Shown in pieces: positions 30,006 through 39,688 of a DNA stretch of 64,000 nt. The notes beneath the pieces were generated by a model that worked only from the letters and a program-made list of their open reading frames with translations, searched no databases and was not told the DNA's origin. Every line of letters begins with the position of its first letter. Positions within the stretch are counted from its first letter, which is position 1. The stretch comes from Flavitalea plasmicola. GTDB lineage: Bacteria; Bacteroidota; Bacteroidia; Chitinophagales; Chitinophagaceae. Made by a program: the position numbers and the translations under genes. The stretch is taken from positions 310,001 through 374,000 of the forward strand of contig NZ_JAUOTO010000009.1 in assembly GCF_030546645.1 (NCBI RefSeq). The letters are read 5' to 3'.

Positions 30006-31292
30006 ATGCCCGACGCATATGGTTTTCCTGACAGCAAAAAGTATCTTTCAATATCTAAGGCTGTGGTCTATGGGATGGTGGCGGTTTATCTCCTGAACTG
30101 CCTGACACACCTGCGACTGCATGTCGACATGCTGCGCTATTTTGCCATTAAGGATTGCGTGGAGCTGGGCTGTCCTCCGGATTCGGAGGCAGCGCGGGAT
30201 TATATGCCATGGGGCTATACGGGCCTGCTGCTGATATTATCCAAGCTGGGGATCTTAAAATCCACGGTGCTGGTGCTGATCAATTGCCTGTATCTTGGCG
30301 GCAGTCTTCTCCTGGTGAGGAAGCTGTTCCGGTCTTCCGTGAATCCCTGGTTCTCCGTGGTGCTGGTCTTGCTGAACTGGACGACGATCAAGTTCGTCAC
30401 GCATCCTTTATCGGAGATGCAATATCTCTTTTTCTCCATGCTGGGTTTGTATCTCTTTCAGCAATATTCCCTGACGAAGCGATGGGGCTACCTGCCTGCC
30501 GCTTTTGCTGCTGCGGTGCTGGCCTTCATTACGCGGACCGTGGGTGTCGCGCTGGCCGGAGCGTTGGTGGTAGGATTGTTATGGGAATTCCGCAAGCAGC
30601 TGATACAATTGATACGCCGTAACAAGGTGCTGGTGGGGGTGATCATGCTGGCATTGCTGGGGGTAGCGGTTTTTTCGCGGCAGCTGGGTCTCAATCATTA
30701 CACAAAAGTATTTTCCAAGCAGTTCACGGAAGGGGTTACCGTACTGACCATATTCAAATGGCATTTTACGGAGTGGTCGGAGATATGCTTCAATATATCC
30801 ATCGTGAAGCTGGCGCCTTTTACAGGGCTTGTGACGGCTAAGCTGATCTTTTTGTTAACCGGCATATGTCTATTCGGCGGCTTTCTTTATTTATTGTTCT
30901 TCCGGAAGAACGATGTCCCCGTGATCGTGAAGATCTATTTGCTGTTGTATTCCATTGTCATGTTCAACTGGCCATTCTATGATCCACGATTTTGGGTCCC
31001 TGTGACGCCGTTGGTGGCCGCCGTGGTGGCGGATGCCGTTGGGCGCATACGTTCAAAGCGACTGGTGGGCGGACTTTCCTATGCCTGGCTGGTAGTGTAT
31101 CTTTTTTTAGGGGTGGGGTCAGCGGTCTATCTTACCAACAGCTCATTAAGGCCGGAGGTAATGGCGCGCACGCATGCCAATGGGGTATACAGGAATGAAT
31201 ATGAAACCATTTTTTACGGCAAGCCCCTCAGCGATACGGCCCGGCATATCGACCAGGCCGCGCTGGAGGTGATCCGCCGGTATGACCGCTAG
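30006..31292 (+). CDS. Polytopic membrane protein, possible GT-C glycosyltransferase
   Basis: A 428-aa membrane protein with about ten helices. The first outer loop contains LRLHVDMLRYFAIKDC and later DYMPWGYTGLLL. WTTIKFVTHPLSEMQYLFFS resembles the long second-loop region of mannosyltransferase-type proteins, and FYDPRFWVPVTP is a late conserved-looking block. It is probably co-transcribed with the polyprenyl-phosphate sugar synthase-like gene just upstream, whose product it may use as donor. Its stop codon overlaps the stop of the convergent acyltransferase. Confidence 0.6.
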   Translation: MPDAYGFPDSKKYLSISKAVVYGMVAVYLLNCLTHLRLHVDMLRYFAIKDCVELGCPPDSEAARDYMPWGYTGLLLILSKLGILKSTVLVLINCLYLGGSLLLVRKLFRSSVNPWFSVVLVLLNWTTIKFVTHPLSEMQYLFFSMLGLYLFQQYSLTKRWGYLPAAFAAAVLAFITRTVGVALAGALVVGLLWEFRKQLIQLIRRNKVLVGVIMLALLGVAVFSRQLGLNHYTKVFSKQFTEGVTVLTIFKWHFTEWSEICFNISIVKLAPFTGLVTAKLIFLLTGICLFGGFLYLLFFRKNDVPVIVKIYLLLYSIVMFNWPFYDPRFWVPVTPLVAAVVADAVGRIRSKRLVGGLSYAWLVVYLFLGVGSAVYLTNSSLRPEVMARTHANGVYRNEYETIFYGKPLSDTARHIDQAALEVIRRYDR

Positions 31293-32359
31293 GTTACGGC
31301 AGGCGTCTTTTTATACTTCTCCGGTCTCTTCAGGTAGAAGAGGAACCACAGGATATTATCCTTTATCAGCAGATTGTATACGACTACGGGCACAATGACC
31401 CCTGTTATAATGCCGCAGGCAAGCAGCAGGACAGGATCGTGAACGCCTGCATATCGCATGAGGATGGCCCTTACGAAGGCAGCCACCAGGACGTGCATGA
31501 CGTAAATAAACAGCGAGTGGAAGCCCAGGACCCGAAGAAAACGGAGGATATTCCAGGTTTGAAGACGGAAGGCAAGGGCGAACATGGTAAAGCAGCCTAT
31601 GATCGCGATGAGGAGGAATTCAACGGGCTTCACGTCACCATGAAAGTGGAGATAATACATCTGGGCCGCGACGAAGAAGGGGATGGAAGCCAGGAGGGTG
31701 AGCGGTTTGGTGAGGAAGCTTTGAGAGCGCTGGTGAAAGAAAAGATCGGAAATGGCGTCTCCCAGGGCGAAGAAAATATAAAATTCCATCCAGTCGGACA
31801 GCATACTATATCTATTGACAGATGGCGCGAGAAAATACAGGCCCAGGCCCAGGAGCAATTGCGACCATTGAGGAGCTTTTAGTTTCACTTTCACCAGCAG
31901 GTAGATCAGGGTAGCGTTGAAGAGCGCCGGCAGGTACCAGAACTGGTCCAGGGCGCGGGGCTGATAGAGGATATAGCTGTAATCTTTAAAGCTTCTCTGT
32001 GTGTTGGTGTAGGTGGACATGGCCAGCTGAACGGTGATCTGTATGAAGGACCAGACCAGGTAAGGGTAGAGCAGGTTCTCAAATTTCGTGTAGATCAGCT
32101 TGTTCAAGGGTCTGCGGCTGATGCTGCCATTGATGAAGATACCGGATATGATGAAGAAAAGGGGCATGCGGAAGCTGAAAAAGATCATGTTGGCCGTCAT
32201 CAGGGAGGGGGGGATGGCGAGGTGGCTGCTTTCCAGGCCCAGCAGGACATGCCGATAGACCACCAGGAGGATGGCGATACCGCGCAGGTAGTCCACCCAG
32301 GCCATCCGGTTCTTTTCCAGTATCGAGGTATTGAAGGCTTTGGCAAACCAGTTGTTCAT
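31289..32359 (-). CDS. Acyltransferase 3 family membrane protein
   Basis: A 356-aa polytopic protein of the OafA/YrhL-type acyltransferase-3 family, which moves acyl groups (often acetyl) to sugars across the inner membrane. WVDYLRGIAILLVVYRH gives the R-x10-H core (conserved Arg and His in helix 1), and FSFRMPLFFIISG the second block. About ten hydrophobic segments are visible. It overlaps the upstream GT2 gene by 4 bp (translated after it on the minus strand), so the two likely modify the same glycan. Confidence 0.9.
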   Translation of the reverse strand: MNNWFAKAFNTSILEKNRMAWVDYLRGIAILLVVYRHVLLGLESSHLAIPPSLMTANMIFFSFRMPLFFIISGIFINGSISRRPLNKLIYTKFENLLYPYLVWSFIQITVQLAMSTYTNTQRSFKDYSYILYQPRALDQFWYLPALFNATLIYLLVKVKLKAPQWSQLLLGLGLYFLAPSVNRYSMLSDWMEFYIFFALGDAISDLFFHQRSQSFLTKPLTLLASIPFFVAAQMYYLHFHGDVKPVEFLLIAIIGCFTMFALAFRLQTWNILRFLRVLGFHSLFIYVMHVLVAAFVRAILMRYAGVHDPVLLLACGIITGVIVPVVVYNLLIKDNILWFLFYLKRPEKYKKTPAVT

Positions 32360-33567
32360 GATGCATTATTTCCTACGGGTGATGTGGGAGCCGTGCTGCG
32401 CTGCGCTTTTTCCCAGACGGCGGACTGGGAACCTTTCAGGAAGCGGAAGAATCCCAATATAACAGAAACGTTCATGAAGGTGAAATAGTAAGGCACTTTA
32501 CAAATTTTCTTCCATTTTCCCGGCAGGGGCAGCTGATACCCGGCGGCCAGGGCATAGAAGAGCAGCTGGGCGCAGAATGCGACGACAAAGAGAGCGTTGA
32601 AGGGCCCCCAGAGCAAAAAAGCGTTGGAGACAAACGCCAGGATCAGGCATAGCGGGCTGAGCGTCCAGCGTAATACCCGGTGAGAAATATATAAGAACGA
32701 CAAGGCCGGGCGCCGCCAGAAGACCAGCAGGGTGGCCAGCATGATGATGGACTGAAAACCGCCAGCTGCAATGCGGACCTTGCGTTTCCGCTCTTCTCCC
32801 AGAGAGGAGGAGGGAAGCTCCATCGCATAGGAATGGGGTTCATATATGATGCGGTAGCCTTTTGCGGCCACGCGAAGGGAGAGGACGAAATCGTCGAGAA
32901 TGGTATTTTCCGGAAGCACTTCATAGAGGTCCCTGCGAAGGGAGAAAAGCTCACCTGCCGCGCCTACGACCGAGTAGAAGTCGGAATCTATTTGCTTCAG
33001 CCGGGACTCGTATTTCCAATATAAGCCTTCAGCGTCAGCGGATTGGGCAGAGGGCTGTCCTGCAGACAGGGAGATTACTTTTTTTTCTCCGGCAACCCCA
33101 CCCACCTTCCGGTCGTAATAATGGCGGGCGATATTCCGGATAGCATCCTTATTGAGGATCGTATTCGCGTCGCTGAAAATGAGTATTTCGTTGCGGGCAT
33201 CCTTTACTGCCCTGTTGACGGCGGCGGATTTGCCGCTGCGGTCCTGGTTGTGCAGGAGGCGTATGGAAGGAAATTCCCTGACGATGGAGGGAGTCATGTC
33301 GTTGGACCCATCGGTAACGAACAGGTATTCGATGGCCGTGTGGGGATAATCCAGCTCCAATGAATTAACCAGCTTTTCATGTATGATCGACTCTTCGTTG
33401 TAAGCGGCAACGATGAATGACACGGACGGGATAAAATCCGGCGGTAGTCTGGTCGGCTCTTTTTTGCTTCGCAGGCGGGTGAATAGCCAAGCCAGCACTG
33501 CATATCCTCCATAATTATAAAAAACGATAAAACAGCTGATGAAGAAGATATATTGTGCCCAGATCAT
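32356..33567 (-). CDS. Membrane-bound GT2 family glycosyltransferase
   Basis: A 403-aa processive-type GT2 protein. One N-terminal helix (5-28) is followed by the catalytic domain: SFIVAAYNEESIIHEKL, LFVTDGSNDMTP, ILIFSDANTIL (D-x-N near the metal site), VVGAAGELFSLRRD and the LDDFVLSLRVAAKGYRI block. Three to four C-terminal helices follow. ELPSSSLGEERKRKVRIAAGG takes the place of a QxxRW motif, with no clear QRRRW, so it may add single residues rather than polymerise. First gene of a two-gene minus-strand unit with the acyltransferase. Confidence 0.9.
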   Translation of the reverse strand: MIWAQYIFFISCFIVFYNYGGYAVLAWLFTRLRSKKEPTRLPPDFIPSVSFIVAAYNEESIIHEKLVNSLELDYPHTAIEYLFVTDGSNDMTPSIVREFPSIRLLHNQDRSGKSAAVNRAVKDARNEILIFSDANTILNKDAIRNIARHYYDRKVGGVAGEKKVISLSAGQPSAQSADAEGLYWKYESRLKQIDSDFYSVVGAAGELFSLRRDLYEVLPENTILDDFVLSLRVAAKGYRIIYEPHSYAMELPSSSLGEERKRKVRIAAGGFQSIIMLATLLVFWRRPALSFLYISHRVLRWTLSPLCLILAFVSNAFLLWGPFNALFVVAFCAQLLFYALAAGYQLPLPGKWKKICKVPYYFTFMNVSVILGFFRFLKGSQSAVWEKAQRSTAPTSPVGNNAS

Positions 33568-33823
33568 ATATGTATCAGCGGAAAGATTGATTATAAAAGG
33601 CTAAAATAGGTATAGAATCTTGATATGTCAAGGAATAGTTCAGCAGGCGGCTGCCATGGCTGAAAATGAGGCGGGAGCGGCGATTTTACTTGCAAAAATC
33701 ATATAAAACTGTATCTTTACCCTCTCCCTCTGCCTGAAATCCATACCTGATAAGACCTCTTTCATCGTCCCTCCAATATCCAGTCATTAACAATTTAAAG
33801 CGACCTTTTAAACTGGATTGTAC

Positions 33824-35707
33824 ATGAAAAAAATTTACCTATCAGGTTTCTGTGCCCTTCTTTTGTCCGGAACCTTTGCCCAATCACCCGGCGGCGTCAG
33901 CACCGGTCTTACCTTGTGGCTGAAAGCAGATGCTTCCAGCACTTTGACTTCCTCGGACAGTCTTGACAGCTGGCAGTATTCCAACAATGCAAAGGTCTTT
34001 AACGCTACGGTCAGCAGACCGCTGGTGGTGCCGAACCAATTCAATTTTCTACCCGGTGTCTCCTTTTTTGGTAACCAGTATATGGATGGTCCTACTTTGG
34101 CTGGGGCGCCCATCACTGCCGGGAAGGATGATTATGCTGTTTTCGCCGTTTGGACCTCAAACAGCAGTGCCTCCATTCAACGGATCTGGTCACAGAATGG
34201 GTTTGCATTCGGGAACAACAATGGCACTTCCCTTTGGCTTTACAACGGGCAATGGGGTGATCAGGCGGAGATCGGTCCCTCCTTTGTCACGGGAATGGGG
34301 CGCAACTATACCATCGGTGCGCCCTATATCAGCCAGATGAACCTGCTGGCGCAGAACGACAATGACCTGGAACTCATCGACCAGGGTAATTTGACCGCGC
34401 CTACGGTGCTCAGCACTTCTCCTGGAAATGCCATCGCCACCAGAGCGCTGGCGGCAGATTACAACAGGCTGGGTATCAGGACTTATCCCAGTTCAGAAGC
34501 TTTCATAGGAAGCTTAGGGGAGCTGATCGTTTACAACAACTCCGTGGATGCCGGGGCTAACAGGAACAAGATCTTTTCTTACCTGTCCCTTAAATATGGA
34601 ATACCCCTGGGTACGGACCTGATCGCTTCGGACGGCTCCACGATCTGGAATTCGGCTGTCAATCCCTATAATAACGCTGTATTCGGCATTGGCCGGGATA
34701 ACACTTCCGGGCTGCTGGTGACGCAATCCAACAGCGCTTCCACTGGAAACGGGAGCGGCGGGGGCCAATCCGGGGCGGCGAATGTTGTGCTGAGCAATCC
34801 CAGCGCGTTGACCACCGACCTGAATTTCCTTACGGTCGGCAATGACAATGGCGCGACGACAGAGTCGACTACAGGAGCGCCTGCATCCATGAGCATCCTG
34901 GGCCGGAAATGGAAGGCTCAGCATGTCGGTAATGTAGGTACCGTTAACCTCAGCATCGATTATACCGGGGTTACTACCCAGGGAACCCTGGGGAATCCAA
35001 ATAATTTCAGGCTGCTGGTGGATGCCAGCGGCACGGGTGACTTTACGGCAGGCACCATCACCCGGTATACTCCGGCTTCTTTTTCGGGGAATATCGTTAA
35101 TTACACCGGTGTTACATTGAGCAATGGAGCTGTCTTTACATTCGGGAGTTCCGCCACGCCGCTGCCGGTGAATTGGGTGAGCTTTACGGCGACTCCTTCC
35201 AACTCCGACATCGTGTTGAAGTGGACGGTGACCAATAACCAGCAGGCCAGCGGATATGTAATAGAGCAGTCAACTGACGGGGTTCATTTTGAAACAATTG
35301 GGCAATTGGCCAATAACCCTCAAGTCGTATCGTATAGCTTTACTTATTCACAGGCAACACCGGGCACGCATTATTTCCGGATCCTGGAGACGGACCTGGA
35401 TGGCCAGGCGATCTATAGCAAGACAGTGGCGGCCAGTATCAAGGCCAGCCCCTTCAAGATCGTATTGTTGGGCAATCCGCTGCAAACCAATAACGTAGAG
35501 CTAAGGGTAACGGCTGCGGCCGCCAGCAAGGCTTATTTTGAGCTGTGGAGCCTCAGCGGGGTGAAGGTGGTCAGCGTGGACAGGGTATTGAGCGTGGGTG
35601 TTAATTCAGTGAGCGTACCCGTCGGTAATCTGGCTGCGGGCAGCTATATTCTCAAGCTACGGGCGGGGGATGACGTGCTGAATCAGCAGGTGATCAAATG
35701 CAAATAA
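33824..35707 (+). CDS. Secreted T9SS-sorted protein with lectin-like N-terminal domain
   Basis: A 627-aa protein; ATG 33824 (MKKIYLSGFC) is chosen because it begins a normal signal peptide ending in TFAQ (about residue 20), whereas TTG 33818 only adds two residues. The sequence GLTLWLKADASSTLT and the concanavalin-like stretch that follows (up to about 250) are typical of Bacteroidota cell-surface proteins with LamG-like folds; EAFIGSLGELIVYN and NKIFSYLSLKYGIPL are recognisable blocks. A middle beta domain (270-445), an LPVNWVSFTATPSNSDIVLKW bridge and a T9SS type A sorting domain complete it. Ligand and function are not known. Confidence 0.85.
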   Translation: MKKIYLSGFCALLLSGTFAQSPGGVSTGLTLWLKADASSTLTSSDSLDSWQYSNNAKVFNATVSRPLVVPNQFNFLPGVSFFGNQYMDGPTLAGAPITAGKDDYAVFAVWTSNSSASIQRIWSQNGFAFGNNNGTSLWLYNGQWGDQAEIGPSFVTGMGRNYTIGAPYISQMNLLAQNDNDLELIDQGNLTAPTVLSTSPGNAIATRALAADYNRLGIRTYPSSEAFIGSLGELIVYNNSVDAGANRNKIFSYLSLKYGIPLGTDLIASDGSTIWNSAVNPYNNAVFGIGRDNTSGLLVTQSNSASTGNGSGGGQSGAANVVLSNPSALTTDLNFLTVGNDNGATTESTTGAPASMSILGRKWKAQHVGNVGTVNLSIDYTGVTTQGTLGNPNNFRLLVDASGTGDFTAGTITRYTPASFSGNIVNYTGVTLSNGAVFTFGSSATPLPVNWVSFTATPSNSDIVLKWTVTNNQQASGYVIEQSTDGVHFETIGQLANNPQVVSYSFTYSQATPGTHYFRILETDLDGQAIYSKTVAASIKASPFKIVLLGNPLQTNNVELRVTAAAASKAYFELWSLSGVKVVSVDRVLSVGVNSVSVPVGNLAAGSYILKLRAGDDVLNQQVIKCK

Positions 35708-35759
35708 GCAGTGCGTATATAATAGCGCGTATATAATTTTATTACATATGCAGAAAAAG

Positions 35760-35788
35760 CACCGTCGACTTCCGGCGGTGTTTTTTTT
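35760..35788 (+). terminator. Rho-independent terminator
   Basis: CACCGTCG pairs with CGGCGGTG (one G-U) around ACTTC and is followed by eight T residues. It separates the T9SS protein gene from the flippase gene. Confidence 0.88.
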
Positions 35789-35823
35789 AATATATCTTTA
35801 CGAGCGACCTCAAATCTCCCAAC

Positions 35824-37182
35824 TTGAAAAAGTATTTCGCCAGTTACTGGATCCGTAGCGCCTTTTACACCATTTTCCAGCGATTTTCCCTGACATTTTT
35901 CGGGTTTGTTAATTTTGTCATACTGACCCGTGGTTTGACCGTGACCCAGATGGGTACCTGGGCTTTATTCCTTGCCATCACAGGGATCTTTGAGGCTACC
36001 AAGAGCAACCTGCTGAAGAATGCCCATATCAAGTATGTCAGCTCCAGCGATGACGAAGCGGAGCGGACGGCGGTGGCGTCCTCCTCTTTTCTTATCAATA
36101 CTGCTATTACCTTGTTCTTTGTCCTGCTGATCGTTGTATTTTCCGGGTGGCTGGGACGGTGGTTCCACACGGGGGCGGAGCTGGCGGAAATGCTGCGCTG
36201 GTTTATACCCGGCATGTTCTTCATGATCTTTTTTGCGCACCTGGAAGCCGTACAGCAGAGCAACCTGGATTTCAAAGGCGGGTTTGCCGGATCCTTTGTG
36301 CGGCAGATGCTGTTCTTTGGGGTGATCGTCTGGTACCGGCTGACGAAAACGCCCATATCTTTAGCTTATTTGTCCATGTACCAGTCCATTACGATCGGCA
36401 TTGGAACAGTGGTCCTCTATTTTTACAGCAAAAAATACCTGCTATTCCAATTCAAGCCCAGCCGGCAATGGATCAAAAAAATCTTTGGGTATGGTGGATA
36501 TATATTCGGGTCCGGGATGGTGGCCAATATCAATCTTAACCTGGATCAGCTGATGACAGGCAGGTTTATTGCGCCGGGCAGCGTAGCCTATTACAATGTG
36601 GCTTCGCGTATCAATCTTTTAGTGGATATTCCTTCTTTTGCCGCGGCGGAGGTCCTTTTCCCCAAGGCTTCGCAGGCTGCTGCCGAGGGAACGACGAAGG
36701 TGAAGTATTTGTATGAAAAGATGGTGGCGGTGCTATTGGCATTTACGCTGCCGACGGCGCTGGTGATCATCCTGCTTCCCCACCTGATCACTGTGGTCAT
36801 CGCGGGCCCTAAATATGCCTTGTCGGCTCCCATCCTCCAGATGTACATGGTGACGGGGATCTTCCGTCCGGCGCAGAACCAGGCGGCCAACCTGTTAAAT
36901 TCCATTGGCAAGCCCAAACTGGTGTTCTGGGCCAATACGGGTACGTTGGTTGGGTTTCTTGTTATCAACTATGCCTGTCTGGTGGAATTTGGGTTTTACG
37001 GAGCTGCCATTGGTACGATGGTGACGGCAATGGTCGGTTTTGTCTTTTGGTATTTTATCATGCGGCGGCATATCGACATGGAGCTGAAGAATGTTGGCCA
37101 GTATACGTTGGATGTTTACAAGACTGCATACCGTATGGTGAAGGGCGCTTTGAAAAAGGCGAAAGCCAATGCTCATTCATAG
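35824..37182 (+). CDS. Polysaccharide flippase (Wzx/MOP family)
   Basis: A 452-aa membrane protein with 12 or more hydrophobic helices and the MOP-type layout: SAFYTIFQRFSLTFFGFVNF at the N-terminus, RGLTVTQMGTWALF, and LMTGRFIAPGSVAYYNVASR in the middle, which is the hallmark of oligosaccharide flippases. It would move lipid-linked repeat units from the cytoplasmic to the periplasmic leaflet. Translation appears to start at TTG 35824. The 3' end overlaps the convergent GMC oxidoreductase gene by 6 bp. Confidence 0.92.
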   Translation: MKKYFASYWIRSAFYTIFQRFSLTFFGFVNFVILTRGLTVTQMGTWALFLAITGIFEATKSNLLKNAHIKYVSSSDDEAERTAVASSSFLINTAITLFFVLLIVVFSGWLGRWFHTGAELAEMLRWFIPGMFFMIFFAHLEAVQQSNLDFKGGFAGSFVRQMLFFGVIVWYRLTKTPISLAYLSMYQSITIGIGTVVLYFYSKKYLLFQFKPSRQWIKKIFGYGGYIFGSGMVANINLNLDQLMTGRFIAPGSVAYYNVASRINLLVDIPSFAAAEVLFPKASQAAAEGTTKVKYLYEKMVAVLLAFTLPTALVIILLPHLITVVIAGPKYALSAPILQMYMVTGIFRPAQNQAANLLNSIGKPKLVFWANTGTLVGFLVINYACLVEFGFYGAAIGTMVTAMVGFVFWYFIMRRHIDMELKNVGQYTLDVYKTAYRMVKGALKKAKANAHS

Positions 37183-38913
37183 GTTCCCTTTCTTTAGTTC
37201 TTCCACGACATGGCTGCAGGCACGGGCGGTGAGCGCCATGTAGGTAAGGGATGGGTTGGCAGAGCCGGAGGAGGTCATACAGCTGCCGTCCGTGACCAGT
37301 ACGTTGGGGACATCATGGAGCTGGTTCCAGGCGTTGAGGGCAGAGGTCTTCGGATCCTTTCCCATGCGTACTGTGCCCATTTCATGAACGGCGGTGCCGC
37401 CAGGTTGCAGGTAGCTGTAAGCGTTGATGTCTTTGAATCCTGCTATTGCGAACATCTCCTTCACAGATTCCAGGATATCCTTACTCATTGCCTTTTCATT
37501 ATCCCTGTATTCAAAATCGATCTTTACCATGGGAAGGCCCCAGGGGTCATGGTTGTTCTTATCGAGGGTGATCTTGTTGTCGAAGTACGGCAGGGTCTCT
37601 CCCCAGCCGCCCATCCACATGCCCCAGGGGCCGGGGGAGAGGAGCTGGTCCTTGAATTTTTTCCCAAAGCCGGGTGCGGAGGCACCGATATCCCTCCATT
37701 CGGCCCTGGCTCCTTTACCCTGGATGCCGAATCCACGGATATAGTCTTTACGGGATTGTCCGCCGGGGAGGTTGCGGAACCGGGGGATATAGATGCCGAC
37801 GGGCTTTCTTCCGGAGTAGTATTTGTCTTCCATTCCTTCCAGGACGGCTCCGGCGCCAGTGCCTGTGAAATGGTCCATCAGGTTATGCCCTATCTGTCCG
37901 CTGGAGTTACCCAGTCCATCGGGGAAATGGGCTGAAGTCGAGTTGAGCAGGAGGGCGGCGGTAGCGATGGTGGAGGCGTTGAGAAAGATGACGCGAGCGT
38001 AGTATTCTGTCACGGACTTTGTCAGCGCATTGGTGACCCGTACGCCCGTGGCTTTGTTGCGTTTTGGGTCGTAGATCACTTCCGTTACGATGGCGTCCGG
38101 GACAAGGGTAAGGTTGCCTGTGGCCTGGGCCGAGGGTAGGGTGGCCGCGTTGCTGCTGAAGTAGCCGCCGAAGGGGCATCCCCGGGAGCAGAGGTTGCGG
38201 AACTGGCAGGGGCCTCTGCCGTTCCAGCCCCGGCTGAGGTTGGATACACGGCCAATGGTGGAGATCCTGTCCTTATAGTGGGCGCGGACCTGGTCGGAGA
38301 AATGTTGTTCCACGCAATTCATCTCTATGGGAGGGAGAAAATCGCCGTCGGGCAGGGAGGGCCAGTCCTCTTTGGAGCCACTGATACCCACATATCTTTC
38401 CACGTAATCATACCAGGGGGCCAGGTCGTTGTAGCGGATGGGCCAGTCCACGCCGATGCCATCCTTCAGATTGGCCTCGAAGTCCAGGTCGCTGTATCGG
38501 TAGCATTGGCGGCCCCATGTGAGGGACCGACCGCCGACCTGATAACCGCGTACCCAGGTGAAGGGTTTTTCCTGGATATAGGGATGTTCGCTGTCCTTGA
38601 CGAAGAAGATGCTGCCGCCGGCATCGCCATAGGCTGTCCGGATGGGGTCGGCGGCTTTTTCTTTTTCCGTATGGTTGCCTCTGAACTCAAAGTCCCAGGG
38701 GTTGAGGATGGCGGTGGGGTAATCCCTGATATGGACGACATTCTTACCTCTTTCCAGCACGAGGGTTTTCAGTCCCTTTTCGCAGAGCTCTTTGGCTGCC
38801 CAGCCCCCAGTGATGCCGGAGCCGACGACGATGGCGTCAAAAGTATGTTGATCGGCGCCTTTGCCGGGGAGATTGACCTGGTTGGGGGGGGTAGATTGTT
38901 TCGGATCGCCCAT
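37177..38913 (-). CDS. GMC family oxidoreductase (large subunit)
   Basis: A 578-aa FAD enzyme. The dinucleotide motif GSGITGG lies at 31-37, followed by the Glu-containing LVLERGKN; WGRQCYRYSDLDFEANLKDG and CSRGCPFGGYFSSNAATLPSA are blocks of the GMC/gluconate-dehydrogenase-like group, and HEMGTVRMGKDPKTSALN with SSGSANPSLTYMALTAR forms the C-terminal catalytic region with its His. It oxidises an alcohol group of a sugar or polyol. Upstream by 6 bp is a small-subunit gene, a pair common in Bacteroidota. Substrate unknown. Confidence 0.92.
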   Translation of the reverse strand: MGDPKQSTPPNQVNLPGKGADQHTFDAIVVGSGITGGWAAKELCEKGLKTLVLERGKNVVHIRDYPTAILNPWDFEFRGNHTEKEKAADPIRTAYGDAGGSIFFVKDSEHPYIQEKPFTWVRGYQVGGRSLTWGRQCYRYSDLDFEANLKDGIGVDWPIRYNDLAPWYDYVERYVGISGSKEDWPSLPDGDFLPPIEMNCVEQHFSDQVRAHYKDRISTIGRVSNLSRGWNGRGPCQFRNLCSRGCPFGGYFSSNAATLPSAQATGNLTLVPDAIVTEVIYDPKRNKATGVRVTNALTKSVTEYYARVIFLNASTIATAALLLNSTSAHFPDGLGNSSGQIGHNLMDHFTGTGAGAVLEGMEDKYYSGRKPVGIYIPRFRNLPGGQSRKDYIRGFGIQGKGARAEWRDIGASAPGFGKKFKDQLLSPGPWGMWMGGWGETLPYFDNKITLDKNNHDPWGLPMVKIDFEYRDNEKAMSKDILESVKEMFAIAGFKDINAYSYLQPGGTAVHEMGTVRMGKDPKTSALNAWNQLHDVPNVLVTDGSCMTSSGSANPSLTYMALTARACSHVVEELKKGNL

Positions 38914-38919
38914 AGTGGA

Positions 38920-39495
38920 TTAGTTGGTTGCCCAGCTTTTCTGCCCTGGCTGCAGTGGGATGCATCCGTGGAAGCTGCCCGGGATATAAAGATATGCCAG
39001 TCCTTTTGTTGCGCCTGCGGAGGAAGTGCAGTACCCTTCCACCGTATAGTCTTTCAGGATGCGAAAAAAGGAACGTCCGGTGAGACGGGCCTCCAGTTTG
39101 CCGGCAGTGCCTTTGAAAGGCTGGCCTTTTTGTTGGAAATAGAGCAGGGCGGCCTCCTGGTCGGCGGGGGCGCAATGCTGATAAGGTTTGCCATATTTGC
39201 TCCTGCATCTATCCTGCATTGCCTTCAGGCCGGAGATAAAATTGTTTTGTTCTTTTACAGGGGTGCAGCTGGCGATCATTTTAATGATGAAATCAGCAAC
39301 GCCGGCTTCGCGGGCTCCCGGTGAATCGGTGGCGGGGATGATCGTCTCGGAAAGGGCGGCGATGAGCTCCTTGTTGTTGCGTAGCCAGGACATGTCCGGA
39401 GACCGGACCAGAGTCCACCATTCGTAAGCAGCCCCGGCGCCTGCCAAGCCGATCCCGGCAAGGGTGATACGAAAGATTGCCTTACGCCTGTTCAT
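38920..39495 (-). CDS. Gluconate 2-dehydrogenase subunit 3 family protein
   Basis: A 191-aa small subunit for the adjacent GMC oxidoreductase. The N-terminus MNRRKAIFRITLAGIGLAG has twin arginines and a hydrophobic core, so it may be exported by Tat and carry the FAD subunit with it. IAALSETIIPATDSPGAREAGVA is the family hallmark. ATG 39495 and ATG 39501 both fit; 39495 puts the Arg pair next to the start. First gene of a two-gene minus-strand unit. Confidence 0.88.
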   Translation of the reverse strand: MNRRKAIFRITLAGIGLAGAGAAYEWWTLVRSPDMSWLRNNKELIAALSETIIPATDSPGAREAGVADFIIKMIASCTPVKEQNNFISGLKAMQDRCRSKYGKPYQHCAPADQEAALLYFQQKGQPFKGTAGKLEARLTGRSFFRILKDYTVEGYCTSSAGATKGLAYLYIPGSFHGCIPLQPGQKSWATN

Positions 39496-39688
39496 GATCA
39501 AACATACTTATTTTCTTTGAATTATGGGGCAAGAAATCAATGATCCGGGTGGTTTACCGGGCCTGTAAAAAATGGGTAGGATCAAAATAAAGAATGATAT
39601 ATTTTCGTTTGTTGTCCAGCTCCAGATTTTGCCTTATTTGTTGGCATCCATCGATTTTAAAGGTTAAATTTGGCGAAAATTTCCCTTA

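Noticed and set aside
38278..39324. A 348-codon open frame on the plus strand
   Set aside because: Opposite the GMC oxidoreductase and its small subunit. It is a mirror of their codon bias.
39637..39672. TTTG and TAAATTTG as the promoter of the Wzc-like gene
   Set aside because: The -7 box matches perfectly, but the gap of 24 bp is long and it is only 17 bp from the ATG, so I did not list it as a feature.
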